Counted from the stretch's first letter, positions 1-9,470 are shown. The stretch is DNA of 64,000 bases from Nocardioides glacieisoli (GCF_004137245.1 NZ_SDWS01000004.1:124001-188000); one strand, 5' to 3'. The notes: a model not told the origin generated them from the sequence alone. Made by a program: numbers and translations.

Positions 1-950
1 GCACGCAGCCGCGCCACCACCTCGTCGCGCAGCGCGTCCGGGCCTTCGACGACGACGTCGGTGCCGTAGGTCAGCACCTCGTCGGACAGCTCGTGCACCG
101 GACCTGACACCACCACGGCGTCCCAGCCGGGCTCGTCGTGCGGCTCGACCGACTCGGCCCGTCGGCGCAGTGCCACGCCTGTCCCGCGGCGCACCCGGAG
201 CTCGGCCCGCACCGACGGGAACGACGGCGACAGGCGGCGCGCCACGGCTCGTACGTCGGTGCCGGCCGGCACGTCGTACGCACCGGACTTGCCGCTCGCC
301 CGCACCGGGCCGACGATCCGCGAGAGCCGGAACACGCGCTCGGCGCCGCGGTCGACGTCGAACCCGACGACGTACCAGCGACCCGAGGAGCGGGCCAGGC
401 CCCACGGCTGCACGCGCCGGGTGGTCGGCTCGGACTCGCTGGCGCGCTGGTAGGGGAAGCTGACCTGGCGGCGCTTGCCGACCGCGTCCCACAGCGGCTC
501 GAAGGCCGGCTCCTCAGCGGTGATCGCCGGCGCGACGACCCCCAGCCGGGCGGGGTCGATCTCGACGCCCTGCCCCTTGAGCTTGGCGAGCGCGCGGGCC
601 GTCGCCTTGGCGAGCGTCGCCTGCTGCCACACCTTCGCGGCCAGGCCGAGCACCGCGGCCTCGTCGGACTCGAAGCGGATCTCGGGCAGCGAGGTCTGCT
701 CGGTGGGGATGCGATAGCCGATCTCGTCGTCGAAGAACGCGTCCGCGCTGCCGACCTCGATCATCGCGCCGATCTGGCGCAGCGCGTCCTTGTCGCGCTC
801 GAAGGCGCGCTCGAACGCCTCGTCGCCGGCCGGACCACGGGCGTGCTCGGCGTAGACGGCATCACGGATGGCGTCCTTGCCGATGAAACGCTTCGCCCCG
901 AGCAGCAGGATGTGCAGGTTCATCAGCCGCTCTGCTCGAGGCTGCGCCAT
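1..950 (-). CDS. pafB: WYL-domain transcriptional regulator, PafB-like (partial)
   Basis: This gene runs off the left edge, so only about the first 316 residues are visible. It reads as a WYL-family regulator: an N-terminal helix-turn-helix region begins with the ERLMNL-type segment usual for PafB proteins. A WYL-like core follows further along (GRWYVVGFD, then a VFRLSRI segment). In mycobacteria PafB and PafC together activate the RecA-independent DNA-damage response and are encoded next to pafA, as here. The ATG at 950 is preceded by a GGGGAGAGG-type ribosome site. It lies 36 nt after the FKBP gene on the same strand, so it may be read through from it. The ligand and regulon cannot be seen. 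The full C-terminus and any fused PafC half are outside the window. Confidence 0.85.
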   Translation of the reverse strand, partial: MAQPRAERLMNLHILLLGAKRFIGKDAIRDAVYAEHARGPAGDEAFERAFERDKDALRQIGAMIEVGSADAFFDDEIGYRIPTEQTSLPEIRFESDEAAVLGLAAKVWQQATLAKATARALAKLKGQGVEIDPARLGVVAPAITAEEPAFEPLWDAVGKRRQVSFPYQRASESEPTTRRVQPWGLARSSGRWYVVGFDVDRGAERVFRLSRIVGPVRASGKSGAYDVPAGTDVRAVARRLSPSFPSVRAELRVRRGTGVALRRRAESVEPHDEPGWDAVVVSGPVHELSDEVLTYGTDVVVEGPDALRDEVVARLR

Positions 951-986
951 GCCCTCTCCCCTGCCCTTCCCGGACCGACCGCGCGA

Positions 987-1952
987 CTAGCTCGCGCCGA
1001 GGATGTCGATCACGAAGTAGAGCGTGTCGGTGCCCTTGATGCCGGCGGCCTCGTTGCCCTCCTCGCCGTAGCCGTCGGCCGGCGGGATCTCGAGGATCAC
1101 CCGCGACCCCACGGTGCGACCGACGAGCCGCTCGTCCCAGCCCTTGATGACGCTGCCGGTGCCGATCGGGAACTCCGCCGGCTCCTTGGAGTACGACTCG
1201 TCGAACGGCGCGTCCGCGTCGTAGACCTGGCCGAGGTAGTCCACCGTGAGGGTCTGGCCCGTCTTCACGACCGCGCCGTCACCCTTGATGAGCGTCGTGG
1301 CGAGCAGGTTGCCGCTGGGCTCGCGTGCATCGGTGAAGTCGAGCCCGGTGATGACGCCGTCCTGCTCGATGAGCGTCGGTGCCCACTTGGCGGGTGTCTT
1401 CTCCTCGCCCTGCGGGCCGTCGAGGGCCGGGACGGTGTCCTTGCGGCCCAGGATGTCGACCACGATGAGCGCGGCGTCGCGGTTGCCGAGGTTGAACTGG
1501 GCACCGCCACCCTCGCCGAACGCCTCGTCCGACGGCGTCATCAGCACCACCCGGTCGCCGACGTTGTTGCCGACCATCGTCTCGGCGAGGAACGGGAGCA
1601 CCTCGTCGCCGACCTCGAGGGACTGCGGCTCTCCCTTGCCGTCCTCGCCCCAGGTGCTCTGCGTCTCCTCCTCGGTGAATCCGTTGCCGATCCACCACTG
1701 GGCCTCGACGGTGTCGCCCTCGGCGACCTCCTCGCCGTCACCCTCGATGAGTACCTCGGTCTCGGTCTTCGTGCCGTCGAGCCGGCCGTCGAAGGTCACC
1801 TCGGGCGCCTTGCCATGCTCGCCCTCGATCGTGACCGAGCTCAGCGAGGCGCCTCCCTCGTCGGAGTCGCTCGAGTCGGAGCCGCACGCGGCGAGCCCGA
1901 GCAGGCTGAGGGCGAGGACACCGCTGAGGGCAGCGGAACGGACACGGGACAC
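987..1952 (-). CDS. Secreted FKBP-type peptidyl-prolyl isomerase lipoprotein
   Basis: This 321-residue protein has a lipoprotein signal peptide ending in LAAC (Cys at about 23), followed by an acidic Ser-rich linker. The C-terminal domain (about 215-321) is a recognisable FKBP fold with the GWDERLVG and GYGEEG segments, so it probably catalyses prolyl cis-trans isomerisation on exported proteins. Residues about 50-190 look like a second, more diverged FKBP domain (FLAETMVG in place of the usual core), perhaps a binding rather than catalytic unit. It starts with GTG, with a GAGGTT ribosome site before it and a TAGGGT hexamer about 50 nt upstream. It sits between pafA and pafB on the same strand. 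A link to protein turnover is only positional. Confidence 0.9.
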   Translation of the reverse strand: MSRVRSAALSGVLALSLLGLAACGSDSSDSDEGGASLSSVTIEGEHGKAPEVTFDGRLDGTKTETEVLIEGDGEEVAEGDTVEAQWWIGNGFTEEETQSTWGEDGKGEPQSLEVGDEVLPFLAETMVGNNVGDRVVLMTPSDEAFGEGGGAQFNLGNRDAALIVVDILGRKDTVPALDGPQGEEKTPAKWAPTLIEQDGVITGLDFTDAREPSGNLLATTLIKGDGAVVKTGQTLTVDYLGQVYDADAPFDESYSKEPAEFPIGTGSVIKGWDERLVGRTVGSRVILEIPPADGYGEEGNEAAGIKGTDTLYFVIDILGAS

Positions 1953-2003
1953 AGGTTCAACCTCATCAATTCGTCACGGCGTGGGTCGCGATGGTGCCGG
2001 GTC

Positions 2004-2009
2004 ACCCTA
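2004..2009 (-). promoter_or_regulatory. Candidate -10 element for the FKBP gene
   Basis: TAGGGT on the minus strand, about 50 nt before the GTG start. Unlike many genes in this window, the FKBP gene would have a leader and a ribosome site. No clear -35 box was identified. Confidence 0.35.
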
Positions 2010-2020
2010 TCGAGCGATCC

Positions 2021-3382
2021 CTACATCCCGTCGATCAGCCTCTGCACCCGCTCGTCGTAGGCCTTGAACGGGTCCTTGCACAGCACCGTGCGCTGGGCCT
2101 GGTCGTTGAGCTTGAGGTGCACCCAGTCGACCGTGAAGTCGCGGCGGCGCTCCTGTGCCTTGCGGATGAACTCGCCGCGCAGCCGCGCGCGGGTGTTCTG
2201 CGGCGGCACGCTCTTGGCCTCGAAGATCTTGAGGTCGGTGGTCACCCGGGCGACCGCTCCCCGCTTCTCCAGCAGGTAGTAGAGGCCGCGACCGCGGTGG
2301 ATGTCGTGGTAGGCCAGGTCGAGCTGGGCGATGCGCGCGTCACCGAGGGAGAGGCCGTTCTTCGCGCGGTAGCGCTCGATCAGCTTGTACTTGATGACCC
2401 AGTCGATCTCCCGGTCGACGAGTCCCAGGTCGTCGGACTCGACCGCCTTCAGCCCGCGCTCCCAGAGGTCGAGGGCCCGCTCGATGGTGGGTGTGGAGAT
2501 CTGGCGGCGGTCGACGTAGTCGCGGGCCTTGCCGAGGTACTCCGCCTGGATCTCGAGCGCGCTCGCCTCACGGCCGTTGGCCAGGCGCACCTTGCGCCGA
2601 CCGGTGGGGTCGTGGCTGATCTCCCGGATCGCGCGGATCGGGTTCTCCATGGTGAGGTCGCGCATCACCACGCCGTCCTCGATCATCCGCAGCACCAGGT
2701 CGCACGACGCGACCTTGAGCATGGTGGTGGTCTCGCTCATGTTGGAGTCGCCGACGATGACGTGGAGCCGGCGGAACCGCTCCGCGTCGGCGTGCGGCTC
2801 GTCGCGGGTGTTGATGATCGGGCGGCTGCGCGTGGTGGCGCTGCTGACGCCCTCCCAGATGTGCTCGGCACGCTGACTGACGCTGTACGACGCTCCGCGG
2901 GGCGTCATGACGACCTTGCCGGCGCCGACGACGATCTGCCGGGTCACCAGGAACGGGATCAGCACCTCGGCCAGCTTGCTGAACTCCCCTGCCCGGCCGA
3001 CCAGGTAGTTCTCGTGGCAGCCGTAGGAGTTGCCGGCCGAGTCGGTGTTGTTCTTGAAGAGGTAGATGTCGCCGGAGATGCCCTCCTCGTGGAGGCGGTT
3101 CTCGGCGTCGAGCAGCAGTCCCTCGAGGATCCGCTCGCCGGCCTTGTCGTGCGTGACCAGGTCGACGATGTCGTCGCACTCGGGGGTCGCGTACTCCGGG
3201 TGGCTGCCGACGTCGAGGTAGAGCCGGGCCCCGTTGCGGAGGAAGACGTTGGACGAGCGCCCCCAGCTGACGACCTTGCGGAACAGGTAGCGGGCGACCT
3301 CATCGGGGCTCAGGCGGCGCTGGCCCTTGAACGTGCACGTGACGCCGTACTCGTTCTCGATCCCGAAGATCCGCCGGTCCAT
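2021..3382 (-). CDS. pafA: Pup--protein ligase
   Basis: PafA joins the C-terminal glutamate of Pup to substrate lysines, using ATP and a gamma-glutamyl phosphate intermediate. The 453-residue length is normal for the family. Visible signatures are the N-terminal GIENEYGVT strand (residues 7-15), the [16 protein letters not shown] segment with the expected catalytic Asp at 57, and the [11 protein letters not shown] nucleotide-site region. The ATG at 3382 is preceded by TAGGGT with a 6-nt gap and no Shine-Dalgarno sequence, so the transcript is probably leaderless. It is the first gene of a same-strand run pafA - FKBP - pafB. The other proteasome genes lie 2-8 kb to the right. Confidence 0.97.
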   Translation of the reverse strand: MDRRIFGIENEYGVTCTFKGQRRLSPDEVARYLFRKVVSWGRSSNVFLRNGARLYLDVGSHPEYATPECDDIVDLVTHDKAGERILEGLLLDAENRLHEEGISGDIYLFKNNTDSAGNSYGCHENYLVGRAGEFSKLAEVLIPFLVTRQIVVGAGKVVMTPRGASYSVSQRAEHIWEGVSSATTRSRPIINTRDEPHADAERFRRLHVIVGDSNMSETTTMLKVASCDLVLRMIEDGVVMRDLTMENPIRAIREISHDPTGRRKVRLANGREASALEIQAEYLGKARDYVDRRQISTPTIERALDLWERGLKAVESDDLGLVDREIDWVIKYKLIERYRAKNGLSLGDARIAQLDLAYHDIHRGRGLYYLLEKRGAVARVTTDLKIFEAKSVPPQNTRARLRGEFIRKAQERRRDFTVDWVHLKLNDQAQRTVLCKDPFKAYDERVQRLIDGM

Positions 3383-3388
3383 GTGCCC

Positions 3389-3394
3389 ACCCTA
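3389..3394 (-). promoter_or_regulatory. Leaderless -10 element of pafA
   Basis: TAGGGT on the minus strand, 6 nt before the pafA ATG, with no ribosome site between them. Confidence 0.55.
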
Positions 3395-3466
3395 GGCGCG
3401 TGGACCACGCCGGGCTGCTGCACTCGCCGCGGAAACCTGCCCGGCGAGCGCCTTGCCGCGCCCGTC

Positions 3467-3472
3467 TAGGTT
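3467..3472 (+). promoter_or_regulatory. Leaderless -10 element of the 3479 gene
   Basis: TAGGTT, 6 nt before the ATG at 3479. It is divergent from the pafA promoter about 75 nt away. Confidence 0.5.
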
Positions 3473-3478
3473 GCGGAC

Positions 3479-3958
3479 ATGGCTGAGCCCGATCCCCGGA
3501 CCCGCGCGACACCCGACTCCGCTCTCGACTCCTGGCCGTCCCACGTCGCCATGGCGGTGGCCACCGGGCTGGTCACGACGTACCTGCCGGTGCAGCGGTG
3601 GAGGCGCCCGGCCCGCTGGGCGCTGCACGGCGGCATGGCCGTCGCGGCCGGCGGAACCATGGCCCTGGCCCTCCGCCGTCCGGACAAGCTGCGGCGCGAG
3701 GGCGGCGGGCCGCGCGAGCCGCTGGAGCCACTGCCGACCGCAGTCCTCGCGACGGGGATCGCCGCGCTGGTGCTCGGTGCGAGCCGGGGCGGTCAGGCAG
3801 CCGACGAGTGGGCCGAGCGGAAGCTCGCTGCCCGGGGCGTACGCCGTCCGCGCGTGTGGATGGGTGCCGTCGCCGCGGCCGCCTCGCTCGCGATGAGTGC
3901 CTCCGACAAGCGTCGCGCCGCGCCGACGGCCACGGACCTCTCGTCGGAACCGGGCTGA
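3479..3958 (+). CDS. Small membrane protein of unknown function
   Basis: This is a 159-residue protein with no recognised family. It shows three weakly hydrophobic stretches (about 22-40, 53-66 and 85-102) and a fourth alanine-rich one near 125-140, separated by basic or charged loops, so it is probably an inner-membrane protein. The C-terminal tail is short and polar. It is divergent from pafA, with a leaderless-type TAGGTT hexamer 6 nt before its ATG. A strong hairpin follows 14 nt after the stop and separates it from the convergent collagen-like gene. The start is well supported by the promoter spacing; the function is unknown. Confidence 0.75.
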   Translation: MAEPDPRTRATPDSALDSWPSHVAMAVATGLVTTYLPVQRWRRPARWALHGGMAVAAGGTMALALRRPDKLRREGGGPREPLEPLPTAVLATGIAALVLGASRGGQAADEWAERKLAARGVRRPRVWMGAVAAAASLAMSASDKRRAAPTATDLSSEPG

Positions 3959-3972
3959 CTGCTCCCCGAGTG

Positions 3973-4013
3973 CCGACGGACCTCCCGGCCTTGGGGTCCG
4001 GGAGGTCCGTCGG
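3973..4013. terminator. Bidirectional hairpin terminator
   Basis: A perfect 16-bp stem (CCGACGGACCTCCCGG at 3973-3988 and its complement at 3998-4013) with a 9-nt loop lies between two convergent stop codons. There is no U-tract, as is common for actinobacterial terminators. Confidence 0.8.
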
Positions 4014-4025
4014 TGGTCCGTCAGG

Positions 4026-4619
4026 TCAGCCGGCGCAGACCACCATCACCTTGAAGGTGTAGTTGGTGTCCGGGCTGTCGTTGCGCATCTGGACCCTCCA
4101 TCCGGTGGCGGGACCGTGCTGGCCGTTGACCAGGTTGAGCGGGCGCGTGTTGTCGACCATGGGGTGTGAGGCGGTGACCGTCATGCGAAGCACGTTGGCC
4201 GGGTCCGGACCTCCGCCAACGGCTTCCATGCCGGCCGGGCAGTTGGCGGTGGCCGAGTTGAAGTCGTCCGGCGCCGTCGAGACGGACGACGCGACCACCG
4301 TCACGGTGTTGGTCGGTCCGGGGATGCCCTGGGCTCCGGCGGGACCAGCGGGACCGGCCGGACCTGCCGGACCGGCGGGCAGCTGTCCGGCGGCGAAGTC
4401 GCCGGCTGCCAGCGACCCGTCCTTGACCTTGGCGCCGGTGACGGCCCCGTCCTTGACGTCGGCGGTCTTCACCTGACCGTTCTTGATGTGCTTGGAGAGC
4501 ACGCTGTTCTTGGCGAGCGTCACGGCTGCGTAGGACGTGCCGCCAGTCGCCACGACCAGGGCGAGGAGGGCGACGACGAGGGCGAGCGAGGGGCGCGGGA
4601 GACGGCGGCTGGTGGACAT
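4026..4619 (-). CDS. Secreted protein with short collagen-like repeat
   Basis: This is a 197-residue exported protein. It has an N-terminal hydrophobic signal segment (about 10-32, ending near SYA). A region of repeated KNGQVKTADVKDG-type units follows (about 38-75), the kind seen in many actinobacterial cell-surface proteins. Next is a short run of GPAGPAG triplets (about 84-95) resembling collagen, and then a C-terminal domain of about 90 residues with paired cysteines (NCPAGM and the final VVCAG). The collagen-like stretch may act as a trimerising or spacer element. Ligand and role are unknown. It faces a hypothetical gene across a strong terminator and is divergent from the 4712 gene. Confidence 0.8.
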   Translation of the reverse strand: MSTSRRLPRPSLALVVALLALVVATGGTSYAAVTLAKNSVLSKHIKNGQVKTADVKDGAVTGAKVKDGSLAAGDFAAGQLPAGPAGPAGPAGPAGAQGIPGPTNTVTVVASSVSTAPDDFNSATANCPAGMEAVGGGPDPANVLRMTVTASHPMVDNTRPLNLVNGQHGPATGWRVQMRNDSPDTNYTFKVMVVCAG

Positions 4620-4711
4620 GTGGATCCTCTCGAGACGGTGCTGGAGACCTCAACGTAGAAGTCCGCGAGCGCCGCGTCGGTAGTGCCAGCCACACCCTTG
4701 GGGAGGTACGG

Positions 4712-5164
4712 GTGACCTTGACGTCCGGCACCGGCTCGGGTGAGCGTTGCCCCATGCAGGCCCGCCACCTCGTCGCCACAGTGCTCGTCGAGCCTGGCGC
4801 CGTGGAGGACCTCGAGCTGCGGGTGATGACCGACGACATGTGGCTGTGGCCGGTCCGCACGGCACCCGTGGTCGTCGACGGGGCCCGGATGGAGTTCCAG
4901 CTGCGGCGCCGGCTGGTCGAGCAACGGCAGGGCACGTGGGACGACGCCGCGGCGTGGACGCCGGCCTGGATCGGCTTCGGTGACGCCTGGCACGAGTTCG
5001 GCCCGGACGGCAACGTCCAGCCGTCGGGCCCGCTCCCCTGGGCCGCCCACCAGCGGCTCTGGAGCGCGCTGGAGGAGTTCGGCCCGCTCGTGCGCTACCG
5101 GCGACGGCTCAGCGGAATCCCGACGGTCGCCACCGATCAGTGGCCGGGGCTCAACGTCCGCTGA
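4712..5164 (+). CDS. Conserved-looking hypothetical protein
   Basis: A 150-residue soluble protein, unrecognised. It is rich in Trp, Asp and Arg, with no signal peptide, membrane segment or known motif. The GTG at 4712 is chosen because GGGGAGG lies 5 nt upstream. An ATG at 4754 (MQARHLV) is the alternative and has no good ribosome site. Its last 14 bases overlap the 3' end of prcA on the other strand, so its C-terminus is constrained by the PrcA tail. It could be a lineage-specific protein; no function can be proposed. Confidence 0.6.
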   Translation: MTLTSGTGSGERCPMQARHLVATVLVEPGAVEDLELRVMTDDMWLWPVRTAPVVVDGARMEFQLRRRLVEQRQGTWDDAAAWTPAWIGFGDAWHEFGPDGNVQPSGPLPWAAHQRLWSALEEFGPLVRYRRRLSGIPTVATDQWPGLNVR

Positions 5165-6140
5165 CCGGCGGATCGCCAGGGTCGGGCGTCGGGGGCTGCG
5201 GTGCGGGCGGCTGGGGCTCGCCCGGCGCGACGGGGTCCGACGGCTCCACGGGGGTCGGGTCCTCCGGGGTGGCAGGCGCCGGGTGCACCGGCGGCGCGAC
5301 CGGGGGCTCGCCCGTCACCGGGTCCTCCAGGGGCGGGACGTTGCCCGAGACCTGGTCGGTCGGGTCCTGCGGGTCGTCGACGCCGGTGTGGCGCGGCGCG
5401 GCGCCGGCGAGCACGTCCTCGGGCGAGGGCGCATCGGCGGTGCCCGCATCGCCGAGGATCTCGGTGAGGCGTGCCGCCCTCAGCCGCAGGAACTTCCGCG
5501 GCTGCGAGCGCGTGCGGTCGAGCGCGGCCACCTCGAGGGCGCTCGCCGGGATGACGCGGTCCTCGGTCTCGGAGTGCCCCAGTGCTGCGACGGCCACGCG
5601 GAGCGTGTCCTCCAGCGAGCTGCCGGCGACGTAGTGCTCGCGCAGGTGGCCCGCGACGACGTCGGCGGCACCGCCCATCACGGCGAAGCCGTGCTCGTCG
5701 GCAACCTGGCCGTCGTAGGTGAGGCGGTAGAGCTGGTCGTCCGCGGCGACGTCGCCGATCTCGGCGACGAAGATCTCCACCTCGTAGGGCTTCTCGCCGC
5801 CCGAGGAGAAGATCGTGCCGAGCGTCTGGGCGTAGGCGTTGGCCAGTCCCCGGCCGGTCACGTCGCGCCGGTCGTAGGCGTAGCCGCGCATGTCGGCGAG
5901 GCGGACGCCGGCGATGCGGAGGTTCTCGAACTCGTTGTAGCGACCCACCGCCGCAAAGGCGATCCGGTCGTAGATCTCGCTGACCTTGTGGAGCGCCTGC
6001 GACGGGTTCTCGGAGACGAACAGGATCCCGTCGGCGTACTGGACCGCGACGACGGACCGACCGCGGGCGATGCCCTTGCGGGCGAAGTCGGCCCGGTCCT
6101 TCATCATCTGCTCGGGCGAGACGTAGAACGGCATGGACAT
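5151..6140 (-). CDS. prcA: Proteasome alpha subunit
   Basis: PrcA forms the outer rings of the 20S core and gates access for the Mpa/ARC ATPase. The first 230 residues match the family: an N-terminal [21 protein letters not shown] gate segment, [10 protein letters not shown], and the [15 protein letters not shown] region. The protein is 329 residues, longer than usual. The extra part is a C-terminal tail of nearly 100 residues from about 232, rich in Pro, Asp and Glu and probably disordered. It follows prcB closely (23 nt), and the two are surely co-transcribed with pup. The ATG at 6140 has an AGGAG ribosome site. The 3' end overlaps the convergent 4712 gene by 14 bp. Confidence 0.97.
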   Translation of the reverse strand: MSMPFYVSPEQMMKDRADFARKGIARGRSVVAVQYADGILFVSENPSQALHKVSEIYDRIAFAAVGRYNEFENLRIAGVRLADMRGYAYDRRDVTGRGLANAYAQTLGTIFSSGGEKPYEVEIFVAEIGDVAADDQLYRLTYDGQVADEHGFAVMGGAADVVAGHLREHYVAGSSLEDTLRVAVAALGHSETEDRVIPASALEVAALDRTRSQPRKFLRLRAARLTEILGDAGTADAPSPEDVLAGAAPRHTGVDDPQDPTDQVSGNVPPLEDPVTGEPPVAPPVHPAPATPEDPTPVEPSDPVAPGEPQPPAPQPPTPDPGDPPVSGR

Positions 6141-6163
6141 GTGAGCTGGCTCCTACGACTGCA

Positions 6164-6994
6164 TCAGGTGAGAGGGGCGGCGGGACCGTCGGGGCGCTGC
6201 ATCCGCGAGGCGAGCATCCGGTCCGCGATGACCGCGACCTCCTCGTCGGGCATCCGCCGACCGCCGTCGGGCGTGATCACGTGGACGACCGGGAAGATCC
6301 GCCGGGTCAGGTCGGGGCCGCCGGTCGCGGAGTCGTCGTCGGCGGCGTCGTAGAGCGCCTGGATGACCGCAGTCACCGTGCCCTCCTCGTCGAGGTCCTC
6401 GCGGTAGAGCTTCTTGAGCGAGCCGCGGGCGAAGAGCGATCCGGAGCCGACGGAGTGGAACGCGGTCTCCTCGTAGCGCCCGCCGGTGACGTCGTAGCTG
6501 AAGATGCGGCCCTGGTCGGCCACCAGGTCGTAGCCGGCGAAGAGCGGGACGACGGCGAGCCCCTGCATCGCGAGGCCGAGGTTGGCGCGGATCAGCGCCG
6601 AGAGCCGGTTGGCCTTGCCGTCGATCGACAGCGTCATCCCCTCGATCTTCTCGTAGTGCTCGAGCTCGGTCTGGAAGAGCCGGACCATCTCGACGGCGAG
6701 CCCCGCGGTGCCGGCGATGCCGACCACGGAGAACTCGTCGGCCGGGAAGACCTTCTGGATGTCGCGCTGGGCGATGATGTTGCCCATCGTGGCGCGGCGG
6801 TCACCCGCCATCACCACGCCGCCGCTGAAGGTGGCGGCCACGATCGTGGTGCCGTGCGGAGCCAGGTCGGCGGCGTCACCGCTGGGCAGCGCCCGGCGCG
6901 ACGGCAGGAGTTGGGGTGCCTGGGCCCCCAGGAAGTCGGCGAAGCTCGACGTGCCGGGGGTCATGTAGGACATCGGCAGTCGCGATCCGCTCAT
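6164..6994 (-). CDS. prcB: Proteasome beta subunit
   Basis: PrcB is the catalytic subunit of the 20S core, an N-terminal-nucleophile hydrolase. A propeptide of 48 residues ends in HG, and processing would expose Thr49 (HG/TTIVA), the nucleophile. The GDRRATMG segment and the SVGSGS segment of the active fold are visible. At 276 residues the length fits the actinobacterial family. It lies 52 nt after pup and 23 nt before prcA on the same strand, giving the classic order pup-prcB-prcA. The first ATG is used; internal ATGs at residues 8 and 11 would give a shorter propeptide and cannot be excluded. Confidence 0.97.
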   Translation of the reverse strand: MSGSRLPMSYMTPGTSSFADFLGAQAPQLLPSRRALPSGDAADLAPHGTTIVAATFSGGVVMAGDRRATMGNIIAQRDIQKVFPADEFSVVGIAGTAGLAVEMVRLFQTELEHYEKIEGMTLSIDGKANRLSALIRANLGLAMQGLAVVPLFAGYDLVADQGRIFSYDVTGGRYEETAFHSVGSGSLFARGSLKKLYREDLDEEGTVTAVIQALYDAADDDSATGGPDLTRRIFPVVHVITPDGGRRMPDEEVAVIADRMLASRMQRPDGPAAPLT

Positions 6995-7046
6995 CCGGGG
7001 TCCCTGTCGGAACCGCAGCGCAGCGAGGATTTCGATGGGGTGGTCA

Positions 7047-7244
7047 TCACTGTCCGCCCTTCTGGATGAACGACTTCACGAAGTCCTCGGCGTTGGACTC
7101 GAGGACCTCGTCGATCTCGTCGAGGATCGCGTCGACGTCCTCGTCGATCATCTCCTTGCGCTCGGCGACGTCGCTTTCGACGACCTCCTCGGTCGCCGTC
7201 TCCTCCTGCGAGGACTTGCGCGGCTGCTTCTGCTCCTGGGCCAT
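7047..7244 (-). CDS. pup: Prokaryotic ubiquitin-like protein Pup
   Basis: A 65-residue, highly acidic, largely disordered protein that is attached to lysines of proteins destined for the proteasome. The C-terminal helix region ([20 protein letters not shown]) is the Mpa-binding part. The protein ends in KGGQ, so the terminal glutamine must be deamidated by Dop before PafA can use it. TAGGGT lies 6 nt before the ATG with no Shine-Dalgarno sequence, so pup probably has its own leaderless promoter after dop. It leads the pup-prcB-prcA run. Confidence 0.98.
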   Translation of the reverse strand: MAQEQKQPRKSSQEETATEEVVESDVAERKEMIDEDVDAILDEIDEVLESNAEDFVKSFIQKGGQ

Positions 7245-7250
7245 GTCACG

Positions 7251-7256
7251 ACCCTA
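7251..7256 (-). promoter_or_regulatory. Leaderless -10 element of pup-prcB-prcA
   Basis: TAGGGT on the minus strand, 6 nt before the pup ATG and downstream of the dop stop codon. It would let pup and the core subunits be expressed apart from dop. Confidence 0.55.
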
Positions 7257-7309
7257 TCCACTCGCACCGACGCCACAAGGAGGTTCACCGTCGACGGACG
7301 GCGCGAGTC

Positions 7310-8830
7310 TCAGCGAGTGATGGCCGCGACCAGCGCCTGGGCGGTGTCCGAGCGGTCGATCAGCTCGCCGACGTGGGCCTTCGTGCCCCGCAGCGGGTCG
7401 ATCGTCGGCACCCGCTGGAGCGACTCGCGGCCCGGCAGGTCGAAGATCACGGAGTCCCACGACGCGGCCGCCACCGAGTCGGCGTACTTGTCGAGGCAGC
7501 GGCCGCGGAAGTAGGCGCGGGTGTCGGTCGGCGGCTCGTGCATCGCGTGCTCGATCGTGTCGTCGTCGAGCAGCCGCTGGATCCGTCCCGACCCGGCGAG
7601 CCGGTGGTAGAGGCCCTTGTCGGGACGTACGTCGGCGTACTGCAGGTCGATGAGGTGCAGCTTGGCGTCGTCCCAGTCGAGGGAGTCGCGGTCGCGGTAC
7701 TGCTGGAGCAGCTTGAGCTTGGCGACCCAGTCGAGCTCGGTGGCGCACTCCATGGGGTCGCGCTCGAGGCGGGTGAGCACCGACTCCCAGCGGGCGAGCA
7801 CGTCGAGCGTCTGGTCGTCGGCGTCGGACCCGAGCCGGTCCTCGACGTGCTTGCGGGCGAGCTCGAGGTACTCCATCTGGAGCTGGACGGCGGTGAGCCG
7901 GCGTCCGTCGCGCAGCGTGACCAGGTGCTTCAGGGTCGGGTCGTGGGAGACGTCGCGCAGCGTGCGGACCGCGCCCTCCACCGTGAGGTCGCGGTCGATG
8001 AAGCCGTCCTCGATCATCGCCAGCACGAGGGCGGTGGTGCCGGCCTTGAGGTAGATCGAGATCTCCGCAAGGTTGGCGTCCCCGAGGATCACGTGGAGGC
8101 GCCGGTAGACCGCGGGATCGGCGTGGGGCTCGTCGCGGGTGTTGATGATCGGCCGCTTGAGGGTGGTCTCGAGCCCGACCTCGACCTCGAAGTAGTCGGA
8201 GCGCTGGCTGATCTGGAAGCCGCGCTCGGGCGTGGTGTCGCGCCCGTCCTGGCCGATCCCGACCCGGCCGGCGCCGGTGACGACCTGGCGGGACACGAAG
8301 AACGGCGTCAGGTGGCGCACGATCTCGGCGAACTGCGTCGAGCGCCGCATCAGGTAGTTCTCGTGGGCGCCGTAGGACGCACCCTTGTTGTCGGTGTTGT
8401 TCTTGTAGAGCACGATCGGCACGCTGCCGGGCACCTGCGCCGCCATCCGGGAGGCGTCGAGCATGACCTGCTCCCCCGCCTTCTCCCACCGCACCACGTC
8501 GAGCGGCGTCGTCACCTCGGGCGAGGAGTACTCCGGGTGCGCGTGGTCGACGTAGAGCCGGGCTCCGTTGGTGAGGATCACGTTGGCGAGGCCGAGATCC
8601 TCGTCGGTGAGCTGGGTCGGGTCGGCGATCTGGCGGGCCATGTCGAAGCCGCGGGCGTCGCGCAGCGGCGACTCCTCCTCGAAGTCCCACCGGGCGCGAC
8701 GTGCACGGACGGTGGAGGAGGCGTACGCGTTGACGATCTGGGACGACGCGACCATCGGGTTGGCCGCGGGCTGGCCCTGCACCGAGATGCCGTACTCGAC
8801 CTCGGTGCCCATCACCCGTCGTACGCTCAT
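7310..8830 (-). CDS. dop: Pup deamidase/depupylase
   Basis: Dop converts the terminal Gln of Pup to Glu and also removes Pup from substrates. It is a paralogue of PafA, seen here in the GTEVEYGIS strand (residues 8-16) and the [15 protein letters not shown] segment with the expected catalytic Asp at 95. Residues about 40-80 contain the extra loop that distinguishes Dop from PafA. The 506-residue length is normal. It lies immediately upstream of pup on the same strand. Its ATG is only 3 nt from the start of the divergent methyltransferase gene, so its promoter must lie inside that gene or the mRNA is leaderless. Confidence 0.97.
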   Translation of the reverse strand: MSVRRVMGTEVEYGISVQGQPAANPMVASSQIVNAYASSTVRARRARWDFEEESPLRDARGFDMARQIADPTQLTDEDLGLANVILTNGARLYVDHAHPEYSSPEVTTPLDVVRWEKAGEQVMLDASRMAAQVPGSVPIVLYKNNTDNKGASYGAHENYLMRRSTQFAEIVRHLTPFFVSRQVVTGAGRVGIGQDGRDTTPERGFQISQRSDYFEVEVGLETTLKRPIINTRDEPHADPAVYRRLHVILGDANLAEISIYLKAGTTALVLAMIEDGFIDRDLTVEGAVRTLRDVSHDPTLKHLVTLRDGRRLTAVQLQMEYLELARKHVEDRLGSDADDQTLDVLARWESVLTRLERDPMECATELDWVAKLKLLQQYRDRDSLDWDDAKLHLIDLQYADVRPDKGLYHRLAGSGRIQRLLDDDTIEHAMHEPPTDTRAYFRGRCLDKYADSVAAASWDSVIFDLPGRESLQRVPTIDPLRGTKAHVGELIDRSDTAQALVAAITR

Positions 8831-8843
8831 GGCATGAGCCTAC
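8821..8843. repeat. Palindrome holding both divergent start codons (dop and methyltransferase)
   Basis: A near-perfect 23-bp dyad centred on 8832: GTACGCTCATG, then G, then CATGAGCCTAC, with one mismatched pair. The arms carry the two ATG codons read in opposite directions, because the two proteins begin with similar codons (Met-Ser-Val-Arg and Met-Ser-Leu-Arg). Confidence 0.8.
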
Positions 8844-9457
8844 GGGTGTGGGACGAGCGGGTCGTGCCGCGGCTGACGGACCTGAGCCTGCGCGGTCACG
8901 AGGTCGGCGAGATGCGCGAGACGACCTGCGCCGGGCTCACCGGGCGCGTGCTCGAGATCGGCTTCGGCAGCGGGCTCAACGTCCGGTGGTACCCGCCCGA
9001 GGTCACCTCGGTCACCGCGATCGAGCCCTCCGACCTCGGGTGGCAGCTCTCCGAGCGCCGCCGGGTGCGGAGCGCGCTGACCGTCGAGCGTGCGGGTCTC
9101 GACGGGCAGCGGCTCGACCTGCCGGACGACTCGCACGACAGCGCGCTGATCACCTTCAGCCTGTGCACCATCCCCGACCCGCTCCTGGCGCTGCGCGAGG
9201 CACGCCGGGTGGTGCGGCCGGGCGGGCGGCTGCACGTCCTCGAGCACGGGCTGGCGCCCGACGAGTCCGTACGCCGCTGGCAGCACCGGATGGAGCCGCT
9301 GCAGCGTGCGGTCGCCGGTGGGTGCCACCTCACGCGCGACACCCCGTCCCTCGTGGAGGAGACGGGATGGCGCATCGAGGACTCCGAGCAGGCCTACCTG
9401 CCCGGACCGGCCGTGTCACGGCCGTGGACCTACGGGTACCGGCTGCTGGCCGGCTGA
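8834..9457 (+). CDS. SAM-dependent class I methyltransferase
   Basis: This 207-residue enzyme has the UbiE/Methyltransf_11 pattern: motif [11 protein letters not shown] (about 36-45), an acidic post-strand-2 IEPS, the FSLCTIPDP segment, and [13 protein letters not shown] as the post-motif. Substrate unknown; small hydrophobic molecules are typical of this group. It is divergent from dop with a 3-nt gap and has no ribosome site at that spacing, so it may be leaderless. It sits on the opposite strand to nearly all proteasome-region genes, which argues against a direct role in pupylation. Confidence 0.88.
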   Translation: MSLRVWDERVVPRLTDLSLRGHEVGEMRETTCAGLTGRVLEIGFGSGLNVRWYPPEVTSVTAIEPSDLGWQLSERRRVRSALTVERAGLDGQRLDLPDDSHDSALITFSLCTIPDPLLALREARRVVRPGGRLHVLEHGLAPDESVRRWQHRMEPLQRAVAGGCHLTRDTPSLVEETGWRIEDSEQAYLPGPAVSRPWTYGYRLLAG

Positions 9458-9470
9458 CGGGTCGCGCGGA

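Noticed and set aside
138-2060. Long plus-strand ORF over the pafB and FKBP genes
   Set aside because: The opposite strand encodes clear WYL and FKBP proteins; the plus-strand product has no domain and is compositionally biased.
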